Both the position numbers and the translations under genes were made by a program. 64,000 nt of DNA from Acidimicrobiaceae bacterium. GTDB taxonomy: Bacteria; Actinomycetota; Acidimicrobiia; Acidimicrobiales; UBA8190. The notes beneath the pieces are model-generated. The model saw only the letters and a list, made by a program, of their open reading frames with translations, made no database searches and was not told where the DNA came from. The DNA is taken from positions 100,158-164,157 of the forward strand of contig PLXQ01000069.1 of assembly GCA_003151475.1 (NCBI GenBank), read 5' to 3'. Positions 45,766 through 54,676 of this stretch are shown one piece after another (positions within the stretch are counted from its first letter, which is position 1; every line of letters starts with the position of its first letter).

Positions 45766-46251
45766 ATGCAGGTCCACAACTATGCGGTGGAGGTCGAAGG
45801 CACACCGCAAGAGGTCTGGCAGCTCTTCTGGGGCTACCGCAAGAGCAGGCCCGAGCACGACGGTGTGAAGATCGACATCCTCCATCCCGGTGACGAGGTG
45901 GGCGAGGGCCTGATCCGGCACTGCAAGTTCCGGGTGCCCAAGTACCTGATGACCGGCGGCGTCGGGTACTCCTGGGAATGGCTGACCGAGGTGAAGCCCC
46001 ACGAGTCGTGGAAGTACGACGCCATCGGCAAGCCGCTGTGGTCGGTGGCCGAGGGCCGGACCCGCTTCGAGGAGCTGCCCGGTGGCCGTACCCGGATCCA
46101 CTTCTCCGAGACCTATCACGCTTTCAACCCTGTCATGCGGGCCCTGCTCGAACGCCGGGTCCACCGTTTCATCTCGAAGGACAACGACCGGTTGATCACC
46201 GACGCCGTGAACGGTGGCATTGCCAAGATGCGCGCGGCGAAGGAGAAGTGA
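45766..46251 (+). CDS. SRPBCC (START-like) ligand-binding protein
   Basis: A 161-residue helix-grip protein beginning MQVHNYAVEVEGTPQEVWQLF, with strands GVGYSWEWLTEVKPHESWKY and TRIHFSETYHAF and a long C-terminal helix. START-like proteins bind hydrophobic ligands or act as cyclases/hydroxylase helpers. No catalytic residues are known for this group. It overlaps the following SDR gene by one base (TGATG), so the two are coupled. Confidence 0.82.
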   Translation: MQVHNYAVEVEGTPQEVWQLFWGYRKSRPEHDGVKIDILHPGDEVGEGLIRHCKFRVPKYLMTGGVGYSWEWLTEVKPHESWKYDAIGKPLWSVAEGRTRFEELPGGRTRIHFSETYHAFNPVMRALLERRVHRFISKDNDRLITDAVNGGIAKMRAAKEK

Positions 46252-47018
46252 TGCGAGGACTCAAAGACAAGGTGGCGGTCGTGGCCGGCGGCGCCGGAGG
46301 TATAGGAACGGCGACGTCGGTCCGACTGGCCCAAGAAGGGTGTTCCGTCGTCGTCGGCGACCTAAACGACGATGCCGCCACCGCGGTGGCTAAGCAGATC
46401 ACCGATGCCGGGGGCACGGCCGTCGCCGTTCGTGTCGACATCTCCGACGAGCGCTCGGTGAACGAGATGGTGGCTCTGGCCGTCGCCACCTACGGCGGTG
46501 TCGACATCCTGCACGCCAACGCCGCCGATCTCTCGGCCGGAACTTTGGGTCGCGACTCGAACGCGCTGGACATCGACCTCGACGCCTTCGATCGCACCCT
46601 GGCCGTGAATCTCCGGGGCCACCTCCTCTGCACGCGGGCGGCGCTGCCCGAGATCCTGAAGCGCGGCGGGGGTGCCCTCGTCTACACCTCTTCGGGTGCC
46701 GCCTTCATGGGTGAGCCCGAACGGCCCTCCTATGCCGTCTCCAAGAGCGGCATCAACGCGCTCGTCCGCCACGTGGCTTCGAAGTGGGGCCGCAAACACG
46801 TCCGCGCCAATGCCGTCGCCCCCGGGCTGGTCCTTACCGAAGGTCCGCGTTCGGTGCTCAGTGAGGACTTCATGAAACTGGCCCTGCGTGGGACGCGCTC
46901 CTGGCGCCTCGGTGAGCCCGAGGACATCGCCGCCATGGTGGCGTTCCTCGCCTCCTCGGACGGGGAGTGGATCAACGGCCAGATCCTCTCCGTCGACGGG
47001 GGCGCTTCGCTGCGTTGA
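46251..47018 (+). CDS. Short-chain dehydrogenase/reductase
   Basis: A 255-residue SDR with VAGGAGGIGTATSVRLAQEG for the cofactor and YAVSKSGINALVRHV for the YxxxK active site. The usual NNAG is altered to HANAADL. NAD preference is suggested by VVVGDLNDDAA, an acidic residue after strand two. It is translated with the START-like gene upstream, so the pair may act on the same hydrophobic substrate. Confidence 0.9.
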   Translation: MRGLKDKVAVVAGGAGGIGTATSVRLAQEGCSVVVGDLNDDAATAVAKQITDAGGTAVAVRVDISDERSVNEMVALAVATYGGVDILHANAADLSAGTLGRDSNALDIDLDAFDRTLAVNLRGHLLCTRAALPEILKRGGGALVYTSSGAAFMGEPERPSYAVSKSGINALVRHVASKWGRKHVRANAVAPGLVLTEGPRSVLSEDFMKLALRGTRSWRLGEPEDIAAMVAFLASSDGEWINGQILSVDGGASLR

Positions 47019-47075
47019 GGCCACCGGAGCCCGTTGAGATTGACTGATCCCGGTGCCGCAGTGTTGGTCCGAAAC

Positions 47076-48086
47076 TCAGCCTGGCCCTTCGTCGAAGATC
47101 CGCTGCACGGCATCGATGGCGAACCCTCCCGGGCCCCCGGTGGACGACGCTTCAGGCCGGTAGGGGCGGTCGAGGATGCCGGCCAGGGTGGCGCCCACCG
47201 AGAGCCGTAGGGCGGTCAGGTCGTAGCCGCCCTCGAGCACGAGGACGGTCCGGCCCGATTGCGGAGCGAACTGCCCGATCCGGCCCATCAGATCGGCGAA
47301 GTCGCCGGCCGTCAGCCGCAGCTGGGCCAGCGGATCGGCCCGGTGGGCGTCAAAGCCGGCGGAGACGAGCACCCAGGTCGGGTCGAAGGCCTCCACCACC
47401 GGAGACATGGCGTCGTCGGCCGCCCGCAACAGCACATCGCCCGTGGCCCCGGCTGGGAGCGGGATGTTCATCGTCAACCCGGGGGCGCCGGACCCACCGG
47501 TCTCCTCGGCCCGACCGGTTCCGGGATAGAGGGGCCACTCGTGGGTGGAGATGTACAGGACCCGTGGATCGTTCCAGAAGATGGCCTGGGTCCCGTTGCC
47601 GTGGTGGACATCGAAGTCGACGATCACCACCCGCTCGCCTCTCTCAGCCAGTGCGGCGGCACCAACGGCGATGTTGTTGATCAGACAGAACCCCATGGGC
47701 TGCTCGGCCAAAGCGTGATGCCCGGGGGGCCGGGCGGCCACGAAAGCGGTATCCCCGCGGCCCTGGTCGAGCCCGTCGATGGCGGCCAGCACGCCGCCGG
47801 CGGCGAGGAGAGCGGTGTCCCACGACCCCGGACCCACGATCGTGTCGGGATCGATGGCACCACCCCCGCTGCGGCAGAAGGCCTCGACGGCGTCGAGGTA
47901 GTCCTGGGGATGGACCCGGGTCAGCTCCGCTGAGGTGGCCCGTCGGGGGGCGAGATCGACGATGGCGTCGCGCAGACCGGCGTCATCGATCCCTTCCAGG
48001 GCAGCGACGACCCGGGCCGGCCGCTCGGGATGGTGGCCACCGGTGTCGTGGTGGTCGAGGGCAGGAGCGGCGGAGAGCAGCAGCAT
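47076..48086 (-). CDS. Histone-deacetylase-family zinc hydrolase
   Basis: A 336-residue arginase/deacetylase-fold protein. RPPGHHA has the two active-site histidines, VDFDVHHGNGTQ and SAGFDAHRADPL the zinc ligands, and LEGGYD the transition-state Tyr. Bacterial members include AcuC-type acetyl-CoA-synthetase deacetylases and polyamine or acetoin-related deacetylases. Nothing nearby fixes the substrate. An aldo/keto reductase gene precedes it by 7 nt on the same strand. Confidence 0.92.
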   Translation of the reverse strand: MLLLSAAPALDHHDTGGHHPERPARVVAALEGIDDAGLRDAIVDLAPRRATSAELTRVHPQDYLDAVEAFCRSGGGAIDPDTIVGPGSWDTALLAAGGVLAAIDGLDQGRGDTAFVAARPPGHHALAEQPMGFCLINNIAVGAAALAERGERVVIVDFDVHHGNGTQAIFWNDPRVLYISTHEWPLYPGTGRAEETGGSGAPGLTMNIPLPAGATGDVLLRAADDAMSPVVEAFDPTWVLVSAGFDAHRADPLAQLRLTAGDFADLMGRIGQFAPQSGRTVLVLEGGYDLTALRLSVGATLAGILDRPYRPEASSTGGPGGFAIDAVQRIFDEGPG

Positions 48087-48093
48087 GTCCGTC

Positions 48094-48954
48094 TCAGCCC
48101 GTCGGCATCGGGAAGATGTGCGTCTCGGCGCTCACGGCCTCCGAGGCCGCCGCCCGTTCGGCGGTGTCCATGGCGGTGAAGCTCCCCGCCGCTCCGAGCG
48201 CCAGGGCGAGGACGTCGGTGTCTCCCGGGGTGCAGAAGGCGTGCACTCCCGGCACCGACAGGGCGAAGCGTACGCCCCGCTCGATCTCCTGCGCGGTGGT
48301 GAAGGGTTCGTACCAGGTGTCCGAGGTATGGGTCCTGTCACCCCACGGCCGCGCCGCCGCGGCCTTGATAGCCATCACCCCGACGTCGCGGCCGGCGGCT
48401 TCCTCCAACAGCGCCTCGGCATCGCGCCGGTAGTCGCTGTCCGCCCACAACCGGGGGTTCACGGGGAACATCACCGTGTCGAGGTCGTAGCGTCGCAGCG
48501 CCTCGGCGTGGGCGGCCGGTGCCGTCAGGTTGTGGCCCGTTATTCCCACCCACCGGCACAGTCCTTCCTCCCGGGCCCGCAGGATGGCTTCGACGGCCCC
48601 GGCCCGGGCATCGAGCTCGGCCAGGTCGGTCACCGCGTGCAGCTGGTAGAGATCGAAACGGTCACACCTGAGCAGCGCCAGCGACTCCTCCATTTGGGCC
48701 CGCACCCCGTCAGGATTGCTGCGCTGGGTCTTGCACCCCACGAAGAGCCGGTCCCGCACCGCCGGGATGAGAGGTCCGAGCAGCTCCTGGGCCCGTCCGT
48801 AGCGGGGGGCCACATCGAGATGGTTTACCCCGGCGTCGAGCGCCGAGCGGAACACCCGTTCGGCGTTCTCGGGGTCCGATCCCCACAGGGCTGCGGCGCC
48901 GAAGACGGCCACCGACGACGCGTGTTCGGTGCGTCCGAGCCGTCGCGTCTGCAC
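48094..48954 (-). CDS. Aldo/keto reductase
   Basis: A 286-residue TIM-barrel reductase. The tetrad is Asp/Tyr in NHLDVAPRYG, Lys in VGCKTQR and His in LYQLHAV. The sequence departs from the other aldo/keto reductase in this window and looks like the short ferredoxin-type/AKR-like actinobacterial group. The GTG at 48954 starts directly with the first strand (QTRRLGRT). It is probably co-transcribed with the deacetylase gene downstream. Confidence 0.9.
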   Translation of the reverse strand: MQTRRLGRTEHASSVAVFGAAALWGSDPENAERVFRSALDAGVNHLDVAPRYGRAQELLGPLIPAVRDRLFVGCKTQRSNPDGVRAQMEESLALLRCDRFDLYQLHAVTDLAELDARAGAVEAILRAREEGLCRWVGITGHNLTAPAAHAEALRRYDLDTVMFPVNPRLWADSDYRRDAEALLEEAAGRDVGVMAIKAAAARPWGDRTHTSDTWYEPFTTAQEIERGVRFALSVPGVHAFCTPGDTDVLALALGAAGSFTAMDTAERAAASEAVSAETHIFPMPTG

Positions 48955-49126
48955 GACCAGGACGGTACCGCGCCGTCACCCGCCGATGTCGGGCCCGCCT
49001 TCGAGGACCCGCCGGGCCTCTCCCTGGGGCGTCGGGGTCCGAGGTGGGGTCTCCCCGGGTGGCCCCGGCCCCCACCGGTCGACGAAGTCTCCGCCGTTGC
49101 GGTACCGGCCAAGGCGTCGGGCGGCC

Positions 49127-49132
49127 TACGCT
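49127..49132 (+). promoter_or_regulatory. -10 hexamer of the leaderless small basic gene
   Basis: TACGCT lies six bases before ATG 49139; the gap is C-rich with no Shine-Dalgarno. Confidence 0.4.
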
Positions 49133-49138
49133 TCCCCC

Positions 49139-49258
49139 ATGGCAACGAAATCACGACCTACGGCCGAACCGAAGAAGCCCGGCAAGTCGCTCAAAGAGAA
49201 GCGGCAGGCCAAGCACGAGAAGCAGGCCGCCCAGAAGCAGGCTCGCAGCGCCAAGTAG
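49139..49258 (+). CDS. Small lysine-rich basic protein (39 aa)
   Basis: The frame starts MATKSRPTAEPKKPGKSLK and is almost entirely Lys/Arg/Gln/Ala, with a helical KRQAKHEKQAAQKQARSAK tail. Small SLKEKR-containing basic proteins recur in actinobacterial genomes with no known function. A nucleic-acid-binding role is possible. The start appears leaderless with TACGCT six bases upstream. Third codon positions fit a real gene. Confidence 0.55.
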   Translation: MATKSRPTAEPKKPGKSLKEKRQAKHEKQAAQKQARSAK

Positions 49259-49335
49259 CTCCGCCGCCGGGCAGGAGCACAGCTGAGCGTCCGGCTGGTG
49301 GCGAGGTAGGTGGGCCGCGGGCGCGAAGATGAGCC

Positions 49336-51057
49336 ATGGACGACACGAAGACCGTGCTCGAGACCCGACTGCGGGCGGTCTTCGATGCCGTCGAGACGGG
49401 AGCCGACCCCGTCCTACGGCCGTCGGACCACGCCGATTTCCAGGCCAATGGCGCTCTGGCCCTGGCCAAGCGTCTCGGACGTCAACCCCGGGAGTTGGCG
49501 GCCGAGATCGCCGCCGCCGCCTCACTCGACGATCTCTGTGAGACGGTCGAAGTCAGCGGCCCCGGCTTCATCAACCTGACCCTTTCGACGTCGTTCATCG
49601 CCAACCAGCTCTCGGCCATGGCCGCCGACGATCGCCTCGGCGTGCTCGGGTCGGAGCCCGAGAACGTCATCATCGACTACTCGAGCCCCAACGTGGCCAA
49701 GGAGATGCACGTCGGCCATCTCCGGGGCACGGTCATCGGTGACGCTCTGTGCCGGATGCTCACCTATGTCGGTCACCACGTCCGGCGGGAGAACCACATC
49801 GGGGACTGGGGTACGCCCTTCGGCATGCTCATCGAGCACCTCATCGATGTCGGAGAGGAAAAGGCCGTCCTCGAGCTGTCGGTCGGTGATCTCGACACCT
49901 TCTACCGTCAGGCCCGCGCCTCCTTCGACAGCGACCCCACCTTCCGCGACCGCAGTCGCGCCCGCGTCGTGCTTCTCCAGTCCGGTGACGCCGAGACCAT
50001 GCGGTTGTGGCAAATCCTGGTGGCCGAGAGCGTCCGCTACTTCGACGAGGTCTACGCCAAGCTGGGTGTTCTTCTCACCGACGACGACATCGTGGGGGAG
50101 AGCGCGTACAACTCCATGCTGGCCGACGTGGTGCGCGACCTCGACGGCCTCGGCCTTTTGGTGGAGAGCGACGGGGCCCGCTGCGTCTTCCCGCCCGGGT
50201 TCACCAACAGAAACGGCGATCCGCTACCGCTCATCGTGCGGAAGTCGGACGGCGGATACGGCTATGCGGCCACCGACCTGGCTGCCATCCGTGACCGTGT
50301 CGGTCGTCTCGGGGCCACAGAGATCCTCTACGTCGTCGGCGCACCCCAGGCACAGCATTTCGAGATGTGTTTCGCCGCCGCGACGATGGCCGGCTGGTTA
50401 CCCGACGGCGTGCGCGTCGCCCACGTCTCTTTCGGATCCGTCCAGGGCGCCGACCACAAGATCCTGAAGACTAGAGCCGGCGATCGCATCCGGTTAGTCG
50501 ATCTCCTCGACGAAGCGGTGGAGCGGGCCGAGACGGCCATCGCCGAGAAAAATCCCGACCTCGACGCGGCCACCAGGGGTTCGGTGGCCAAGATGCTCGG
50601 CGTCGGAGCCATCAAGTACGCCGACCTCTCGACCGACCGCACCCGCGACTACGTCTTTGACTGGGAGCGCATGTTGGCCTTCGAGGGGAACACGGCGCCC
50701 TATCTGCAGTACGCCCACGCCCGGATCCGCTCCATCTTCCGACGCGGTAATGCCGCTGTCCCGGACCCGGGGCCGCTCCCCCTTCTGACCGAGCCCGCCG
50801 AACGGGATTTAGCGCTCGCCCTTCTCGGCTTCAATGACGCCGTGACGTCCACTCTCGGATCGTGGAACCCGTCGCGGCTGTGCGCCTACCTCTTCGACCT
50901 GGCCACCACCTTCACCGGCTTTTACGAGAACTGCCCGGTGTTGAAGGCACCCACCGATGAGCTGCGCACGAGCCGTCTCGCTCTGTCCGATCTGACGGCG
51001 CGCGTCCTCGCCCAGGGCCTCGAGCTCCTGGGGATCTCCGCTCCCGACCAGATGTAG
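49336..51057 (+). CDS. argS: Arginyl-tRNA synthetase
   Basis: A class I synthetase of 573 residues. SSPNVAKEMHVGHLRGTVIGD holds the HIGH-type motif (HVGH), the N-terminal Add1 domain spans about 1-100, and the C-terminal DALR domain ends NCPVLKAP... GLELLGI. The KMSKS site is replaced by a shorter VQGADHKILKTRAG segment, as in many ArgRS. It charges tRNA-Arg. The upstream -10/leader is not obvious. It is convergent with a phosphodiesterase-like gene. Confidence 0.97.
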   Translation: MDDTKTVLETRLRAVFDAVETGADPVLRPSDHADFQANGALALAKRLGRQPRELAAEIAAAASLDDLCETVEVSGPGFINLTLSTSFIANQLSAMAADDRLGVLGSEPENVIIDYSSPNVAKEMHVGHLRGTVIGDALCRMLTYVGHHVRRENHIGDWGTPFGMLIEHLIDVGEEKAVLELSVGDLDTFYRQARASFDSDPTFRDRSRARVVLLQSGDAETMRLWQILVAESVRYFDEVYAKLGVLLTDDDIVGESAYNSMLADVVRDLDGLGLLVESDGARCVFPPGFTNRNGDPLPLIVRKSDGGYGYAATDLAAIRDRVGRLGATEILYVVGAPQAQHFEMCFAAATMAGWLPDGVRVAHVSFGSVQGADHKILKTRAGDRIRLVDLLDEAVERAETAIAEKNPDLDAATRGSVAKMLGVGAIKYADLSTDRTRDYVFDWERMLAFEGNTAPYLQYAHARIRSIFRRGNAAVPDPGPLPLLTEPAERDLALALLGFNDAVTSTLGSWNPSRLCAYLFDLATTFTGFYENCPVLKAPTDELRTSRLALSDLTARVLAQGLELLGISAPDQM

Positions 51058-51104
51058 ATCGATCGACGCGATCGGCGCGTTGGGCGTCGAGCCCCGGTGA
51101 CGAC

Positions 51105-52199
51105 TTACGCCGGGATCCCGCTGTCGGCCGGCAACTCGAGAAGACGGGCGATCTTGCGGGCCCAGTCGGTGCCCCGGGGCGATGTCGCCTCCACCCATTG
51201 CGCCAAAGCGCCGACGGCACTGTGGCCGCCCGACACCACCGCCACCTGGGGAGAGGTCCGAGGGCTCCCGTGGATGCCGGGGATACCCCAGGGGAACTCG
51301 CCGAAGGAGCTGCCGGGCCGGCCCCAGGCCACCACGGTGTCGGCGGCCAACGGCTCGCGGCCCACCACGGCTTCGACGGCATCGAGCCAGCGCGGGTGGC
51401 GGCCACCCTCGCCGGTGATGATGGCGGCCGACCCGTCGCGGATGATGCGAGCCTCGACTCCGGCGCGCGCGGCGGCATCGTCGAGGTCGATCGACTCGCC
51501 CTGACCGTCTTCCTGGCTGTGGTCACTCACCACCATCACCACCCAGTCCTCCCACCGCGGCTCGAGGGCACGGCGGACACTGTCGATGGCGCTGTCGTTC
51601 CACCGGTAGGCCTCGAAGGCCTCGTCGCTGTCGGGGCCGTAGAGATGGGCCGACGTGTCGGGACCGTTCAGCTGGGCCACCAAAAGGTCGGGGGCCCTTC
51701 CGACGGCCTCGGCGATCCGCTCGGCCGTCGCCGCGTCGTCGGCGTACTCGAGGGCGTCGCGGGCCACCTCGGGACCGAAGGAACCCCCCTCGGGCCAGCA
51801 CATATCGGCCGCGTCGGCGCCCATGGCCCCGACCAGATGGTGATCGCCGAGAACGGCGGCGGTGGACCTTTTGGCCCGGGTGCAGGCGTCGAAGAGGGTG
51901 GGGGAGCGGGGCCCCACGTTCCAGGCCTCGATCAGAGGAGCGGGCGACCCGGGCGGCCGGGCGGGGTCGTCGGGATCGGTCGACGGAGTGGGGATCTTGC
52001 TCGACCACAATCCGTGGACCGCCGGCGTCACTCCCGTCACGAACGTGGCGTGATTGGGATACGTCGAGGCCGGCATGACGCCCACCCCGCCCCCGCGGTT
52101 CCAGCCCCCCGACTCGCCCATGGCCGTGAGCGTGGGCATCACGTCGGGCCGGACGTGTCGGGGCGACAGTCCGTCGAGGATGAGAAGGAGCACATGCAC
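51105..52199 (-). CDS. Alkaline-phosphatase-superfamily phosphodiesterase/nucleotide pyrophosphatase
   Basis: About 364 residues. LLLILDGLSPRHVRPD supplies the first metal Asp, and MPASTYPNHATFVTG has the nucleophile Thr typical of NPP-type enzymes. VSDHSQEDGQ and GGHSAVG give further metal ligands. There is no signal peptide, so it may act in the cytosol. Family members cleave phosphodiesters or phosphonates. I chose GTG 52199 because GGAGGTCGCTTCC precedes it; an upstream GTG would add 14 residues. It lies downstream of a probable phosphonate-salvage pair. Confidence 0.87.
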   Translation of the reverse strand: MHVLLLILDGLSPRHVRPDVMPTLTAMGESGGWNRGGGVGVMPASTYPNHATFVTGVTPAVHGLWSSKIPTPSTDPDDPARPPGSPAPLIEAWNVGPRSPTLFDACTRAKRSTAAVLGDHHLVGAMGADAADMCWPEGGSFGPEVARDALEYADDAATAERIAEAVGRAPDLLVAQLNGPDTSAHLYGPDSDEAFEAYRWNDSAIDSVRRALEPRWEDWVVMVVSDHSQEDGQGESIDLDDAAARAGVEARIIRDGSAAIITGEGGRHPRWLDAVEAVVGREPLAADTVVAWGRPGSSFGEFPWGIPGIHGSPRTSPQVAVVSGGHSAVGALAQWVEATSPRGTDWARKIARLLELPADSGIPA

Positions 52200-52263
52200 G
52201 GAAGCGACCTCCGGGTCCGGTCTTGAGTGTGGGATCACCACGAGCCGGCTGGCCCTAGCTTGC

Positions 52264-52962
52264 TCACCCGAGGATCACGCGGGCCAAGTCGGAGACCCCG
52301 GGCAGGATGTGGGTGTGGGGGGCCGCCTCGAGTTGGGCCCGGTCGTGGGCCCCGGTGAGAACGCCGGCGACGATGCCGGCCCCGGCCCGCCAGCCGGCCA
52401 GCAGGTCGCTGGCCGTGTCACCGGCCACGGCCACAGCGCGGACATCGTCAATCTGCAGCCGCAGGACAGCGGTGAGGATCATGTCGGGCCACGGACGCCC
52501 GCGCCCGGCGTCACTGGGGGAGAGAACGAGGTCGACGGCACTGCCCCATCCGAGGGCGGCGAGGATCCGGTCACGCGTCGGCGGGGCGAAGCCCGTGGTC
52601 AGACATACCCGCACACCGGCCGCCCGCAGTTCGGCCATGGCGTCGGTCGCTCCGGGGAGAGCGCCGATCTCGCCCCGGCCCACGGCGTCGTCGTAGGCGG
52701 CCTCGAAGGCGAGGTTGGCCCTCTCGGCTTTCGCCCTGTCGCCGGAGAAGAGCTCGGTGAAGACGTCGATCTTCGACTGACCCATGGTCCGCATGACGAA
52801 CTCGTCCGGGTCGCCCACGGCACCGGCGCTGTCCACGCCGCCCACCTCGTCGAGGGCCCGGCGAAAGGCGCGCTCCACCACGCCGTCGTCAGACACCGTT
52901 GTCCCCGCCATGTCGAGAGCGGCGAGACGCACCGGGGAGATTACGCCAGACGTGCCGGTCAT
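52264..52962 (-). CDS. Phosphonatase-like HAD hydrolase (PhnX-like)
   Basis: A HAD hydrolase of 232 residues. LAALDMAGTTVSDDG has the nucleophile Asp and the AGTT motif typical of phosphonoacetaldehyde hydrolase relatives, MGQSKIDVFTEL carries the MGxxK lysine that corresponds in position to the Schiff-base lysine of PhnX, LTTGF and VAVAGDTASDL complete the site. The TIGR03351-type family is linked to aminophosphonate degradation. The start is set by an ATGA overlap with the FAD oxidoreductase upstream, so the two genes are coupled. Confidence 0.85.
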   Translation of the reverse strand: MTGTSGVISPVRLAALDMAGTTVSDDGVVERAFRRALDEVGGVDSAGAVGDPDEFVMRTMGQSKIDVFTELFSGDRAKAERANLAFEAAYDDAVGRGEIGALPGATDAMAELRAAGVRVCLTTGFAPPTRDRILAALGWGSAVDLVLSPSDAGRGRPWPDMILTAVLRLQIDDVRAVAVAGDTASDLLAGWRAGAGIVAGVLTGAHDRAQLEAAPHTHILPGVSDLARVILG

Positions 52963-54083
52963 CTCGTCACCCAGGCCCACGTCTGCTCGGCGATGGCGGG
53001 AGAGAGGGTCATGCCTCTCCCGGCCAGTGCGGTGACGACGACCACACCGGGCTCGACCTCCTCCCGGACACAGACCCGGTCGTCGGTGGCCGCCGAATAG
53101 ACGCCCGCCCACCGCCGCACCACGGCCGGCAGCGTCCAGCCGAGGATCTCCTCGGCCCGCCGCCGCAGGCAGTCGTAGAGGACCTCCTCGACGGCGAAGT
53201 CGAACGGCTCCTCGTAGACGTGGGTGTCGCCGATGGTGAGCCCACCGGCGGCGCGCTGCACGAGAAGCAGCTGCATGCCGGACGAAGCTGTCTCTTCAGA
53301 CGGTGCCGACAGCTGCGCCCGGCCGGGCAGGTCGAACGCCGGGTAATAGCGCATCGAGTCGCCATCGGCGATCGACGTGGCCAGTACCTCGGGCGCCGGG
53401 GCGGTCTGCATCATCTGCAGTCGGCACCGGCGAACCGGGGCTTGCGCCAGCGCCGTCCCCACCGAGCCGCCGAGGCCGCTGAGAGCGTCGCCGGGGCAGA
53501 CGATCACGAGCGAACCTTGGTAGAGATCACCGAGGTGGTCGACCACCTGACCGCCTGTGACCTCGACGGCCCGTCGTCCGGGGACGAAGCGGTAACGACC
53601 GCTGTCGAGAAGATGGCCCCGCAACGCTCCGAGGACGGCACCAGGTTCCACCACGGCGTCGCGCCGGCACAGGAGCCCGCCCACGACCTTGCCCCGGACA
53701 GCGGGGTTGGCGGCTCGGACCTCGTCGGCACCGAGAACCGACAGCTGGCGGGCCGCCGACGGGGGCCGGGCGGCCAGCTCGTGCATCAGCGCCAACTCGG
53801 AGGGGTCGGTGGCCACGGTCACAGAGCCGTTGGCCCGGAAACCCAACCCGGGGGCCACGGCAGCGGTGCTCTCCCACAGTTCGCGGGCGCGCAGCCCCAG
53901 CTCGAGCTCTTCGCCCTCGGCCCGGCCACTCACCCACACGAGACCGAAGTTCCGCACCGAAGCCCGACGGGGACCGGCATCGGCCTCGAGCTGGACGACG
54001 TCCCAGCGGCGCCGGACCGCTTCGAGCGCGTGCATGGTTCCGATCACCCCGCCCCCGACGATGACCACCCGTTGCCCGTCCAT
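52959..54083 (-). CDS. FAD-dependent oxidoreductase, HpnW/TIGR03364-like (aminophosphonate oxidase)
   Basis: A DAO-family flavoprotein of 374 residues. VVIVGGGVIGTMHALEAVRR binds FAD, RASVRNFGLVWVSGRAEG is diagnostic of the TIGR03364 group, and the C-terminus ALAGRGMTLSPAIAE completes the FAD site. This group is syntenic with phosphonatase-like HAD proteins, as here, and is proposed to oxidise aminophosphonates such as N-methylated 2-aminoethylphosphonate to phosphonoacetaldehyde or a relative. The ATG at 54083 starts the Rossmann fold directly. It is divergent from the GNAT gene. Confidence 0.85.
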   Translation of the reverse strand: MDGQRVVIVGGGVIGTMHALEAVRRRWDVVQLEADAGPRRASVRNFGLVWVSGRAEGEELELGLRARELWESTAAVAPGLGFRANGSVTVATDPSELALMHELAARPPSAARQLSVLGADEVRAANPAVRGKVVGGLLCRRDAVVEPGAVLGALRGHLLDSGRYRFVPGRRAVEVTGGQVVDHLGDLYQGSLVIVCPGDALSGLGGSVGTALAQAPVRRCRLQMMQTAPAPEVLATSIADGDSMRYYPAFDLPGRAQLSAPSEETASSGMQLLLVQRAAGGLTIGDTHVYEEPFDFAVEEVLYDCLRRRAEEILGWTLPAVVRRWAGVYSAATDDRVCVREEVEPGVVVVTALAGRGMTLSPAIAEQTWAWVTR

Positions 54084-54148
54084 GGGGGACGATGATCGCA
54101 CGGGCCGGAGAGGACCCGGCAGAGAGCGTCCGCCAGAGAGGAGACCCC

Positions 54149-54667
54149 GTGACCTCTTCACCGCTGCAGGAGCGCACGGTCACCACCCGGACCGGCGCCT
54201 CGGTCGCCATCGGTCCGCTCGTGCTCAGCGACCACGACGCTCTCTACGATCTCTTCGCCGACGCCGTGGCCAGCGGCGACGGCTACCCGCAGGCGCCACC
54301 GCTCACCCGCGGAATGTTCGACGCCACCTGGGTAAATCCGGTGACGCTGGCCGTGGCGGCCCGACTCGACGGTGCCGTCGTCGGTGCCTACTACCTGAAG
54401 CCGAACTTTCCCGGCCGGGCCGCCCACATCGCCAACGCCGGGTACGTGGTGGCGAGCGCCCACCGAAGAGCCGGCATCGGCCGGCTGCTGGTGGAGGACT
54501 CCATCGGGCGCGCCCCCCTCCTCGGATTCGATGCCATCCAGTTCAACCTGGTCTTCGTCACCAATCCGGCCCGGGCTCTCTACGAAGAGCTGGGGTGGCG
54601 GGAGATCGGACGCCTCCCCGAAGCGGTCGAGGGTGAGGATGCCGTCATCTACTGGCGGCGCGTGTGA
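54149..54667 (+). CDS. GNAT-family N-acetyltransferase
   Basis: About 172 residues. The acetyl-CoA loop is VVASAHRRAGIGRLLVEDSI, followed by IQFNLVFVTNPARALYEELGW, a classical GNAT C-half. The acceptor is unknown. I chose GTG 54149 because GAGAGGAGACCCC precedes it. It sits beside, but divergent from, the aminophosphonate genes. Aminophosphonate acetyltransferases such as PhnO/Pat are GNATs, so acetylating a phosphonate is possible but unproven. Confidence 0.87.
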   Translation: MTSSPLQERTVTTRTGASVAIGPLVLSDHDALYDLFADAVASGDGYPQAPPLTRGMFDATWVNPVTLAVAARLDGAVVGAYYLKPNFPGRAAHIANAGYVVASAHRRAGIGRLLVEDSIGRAPLLGFDAIQFNLVFVTNPARALYEELGWREIGRLPEAVEGEDAVIYWRRV

Positions 54668-54676
54668 CAGGGACGG

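Noticed and set aside
48975-49126. Protein-like minus-strand frame (containing GRYRNGGDFVDRW) upstream of the aldo/keto reductase
   Set aside because: The frame is bounded upstream by a stop and has no ATG, GTG or TTG, so it cannot start; possibly a gene remnant, but unsupported.
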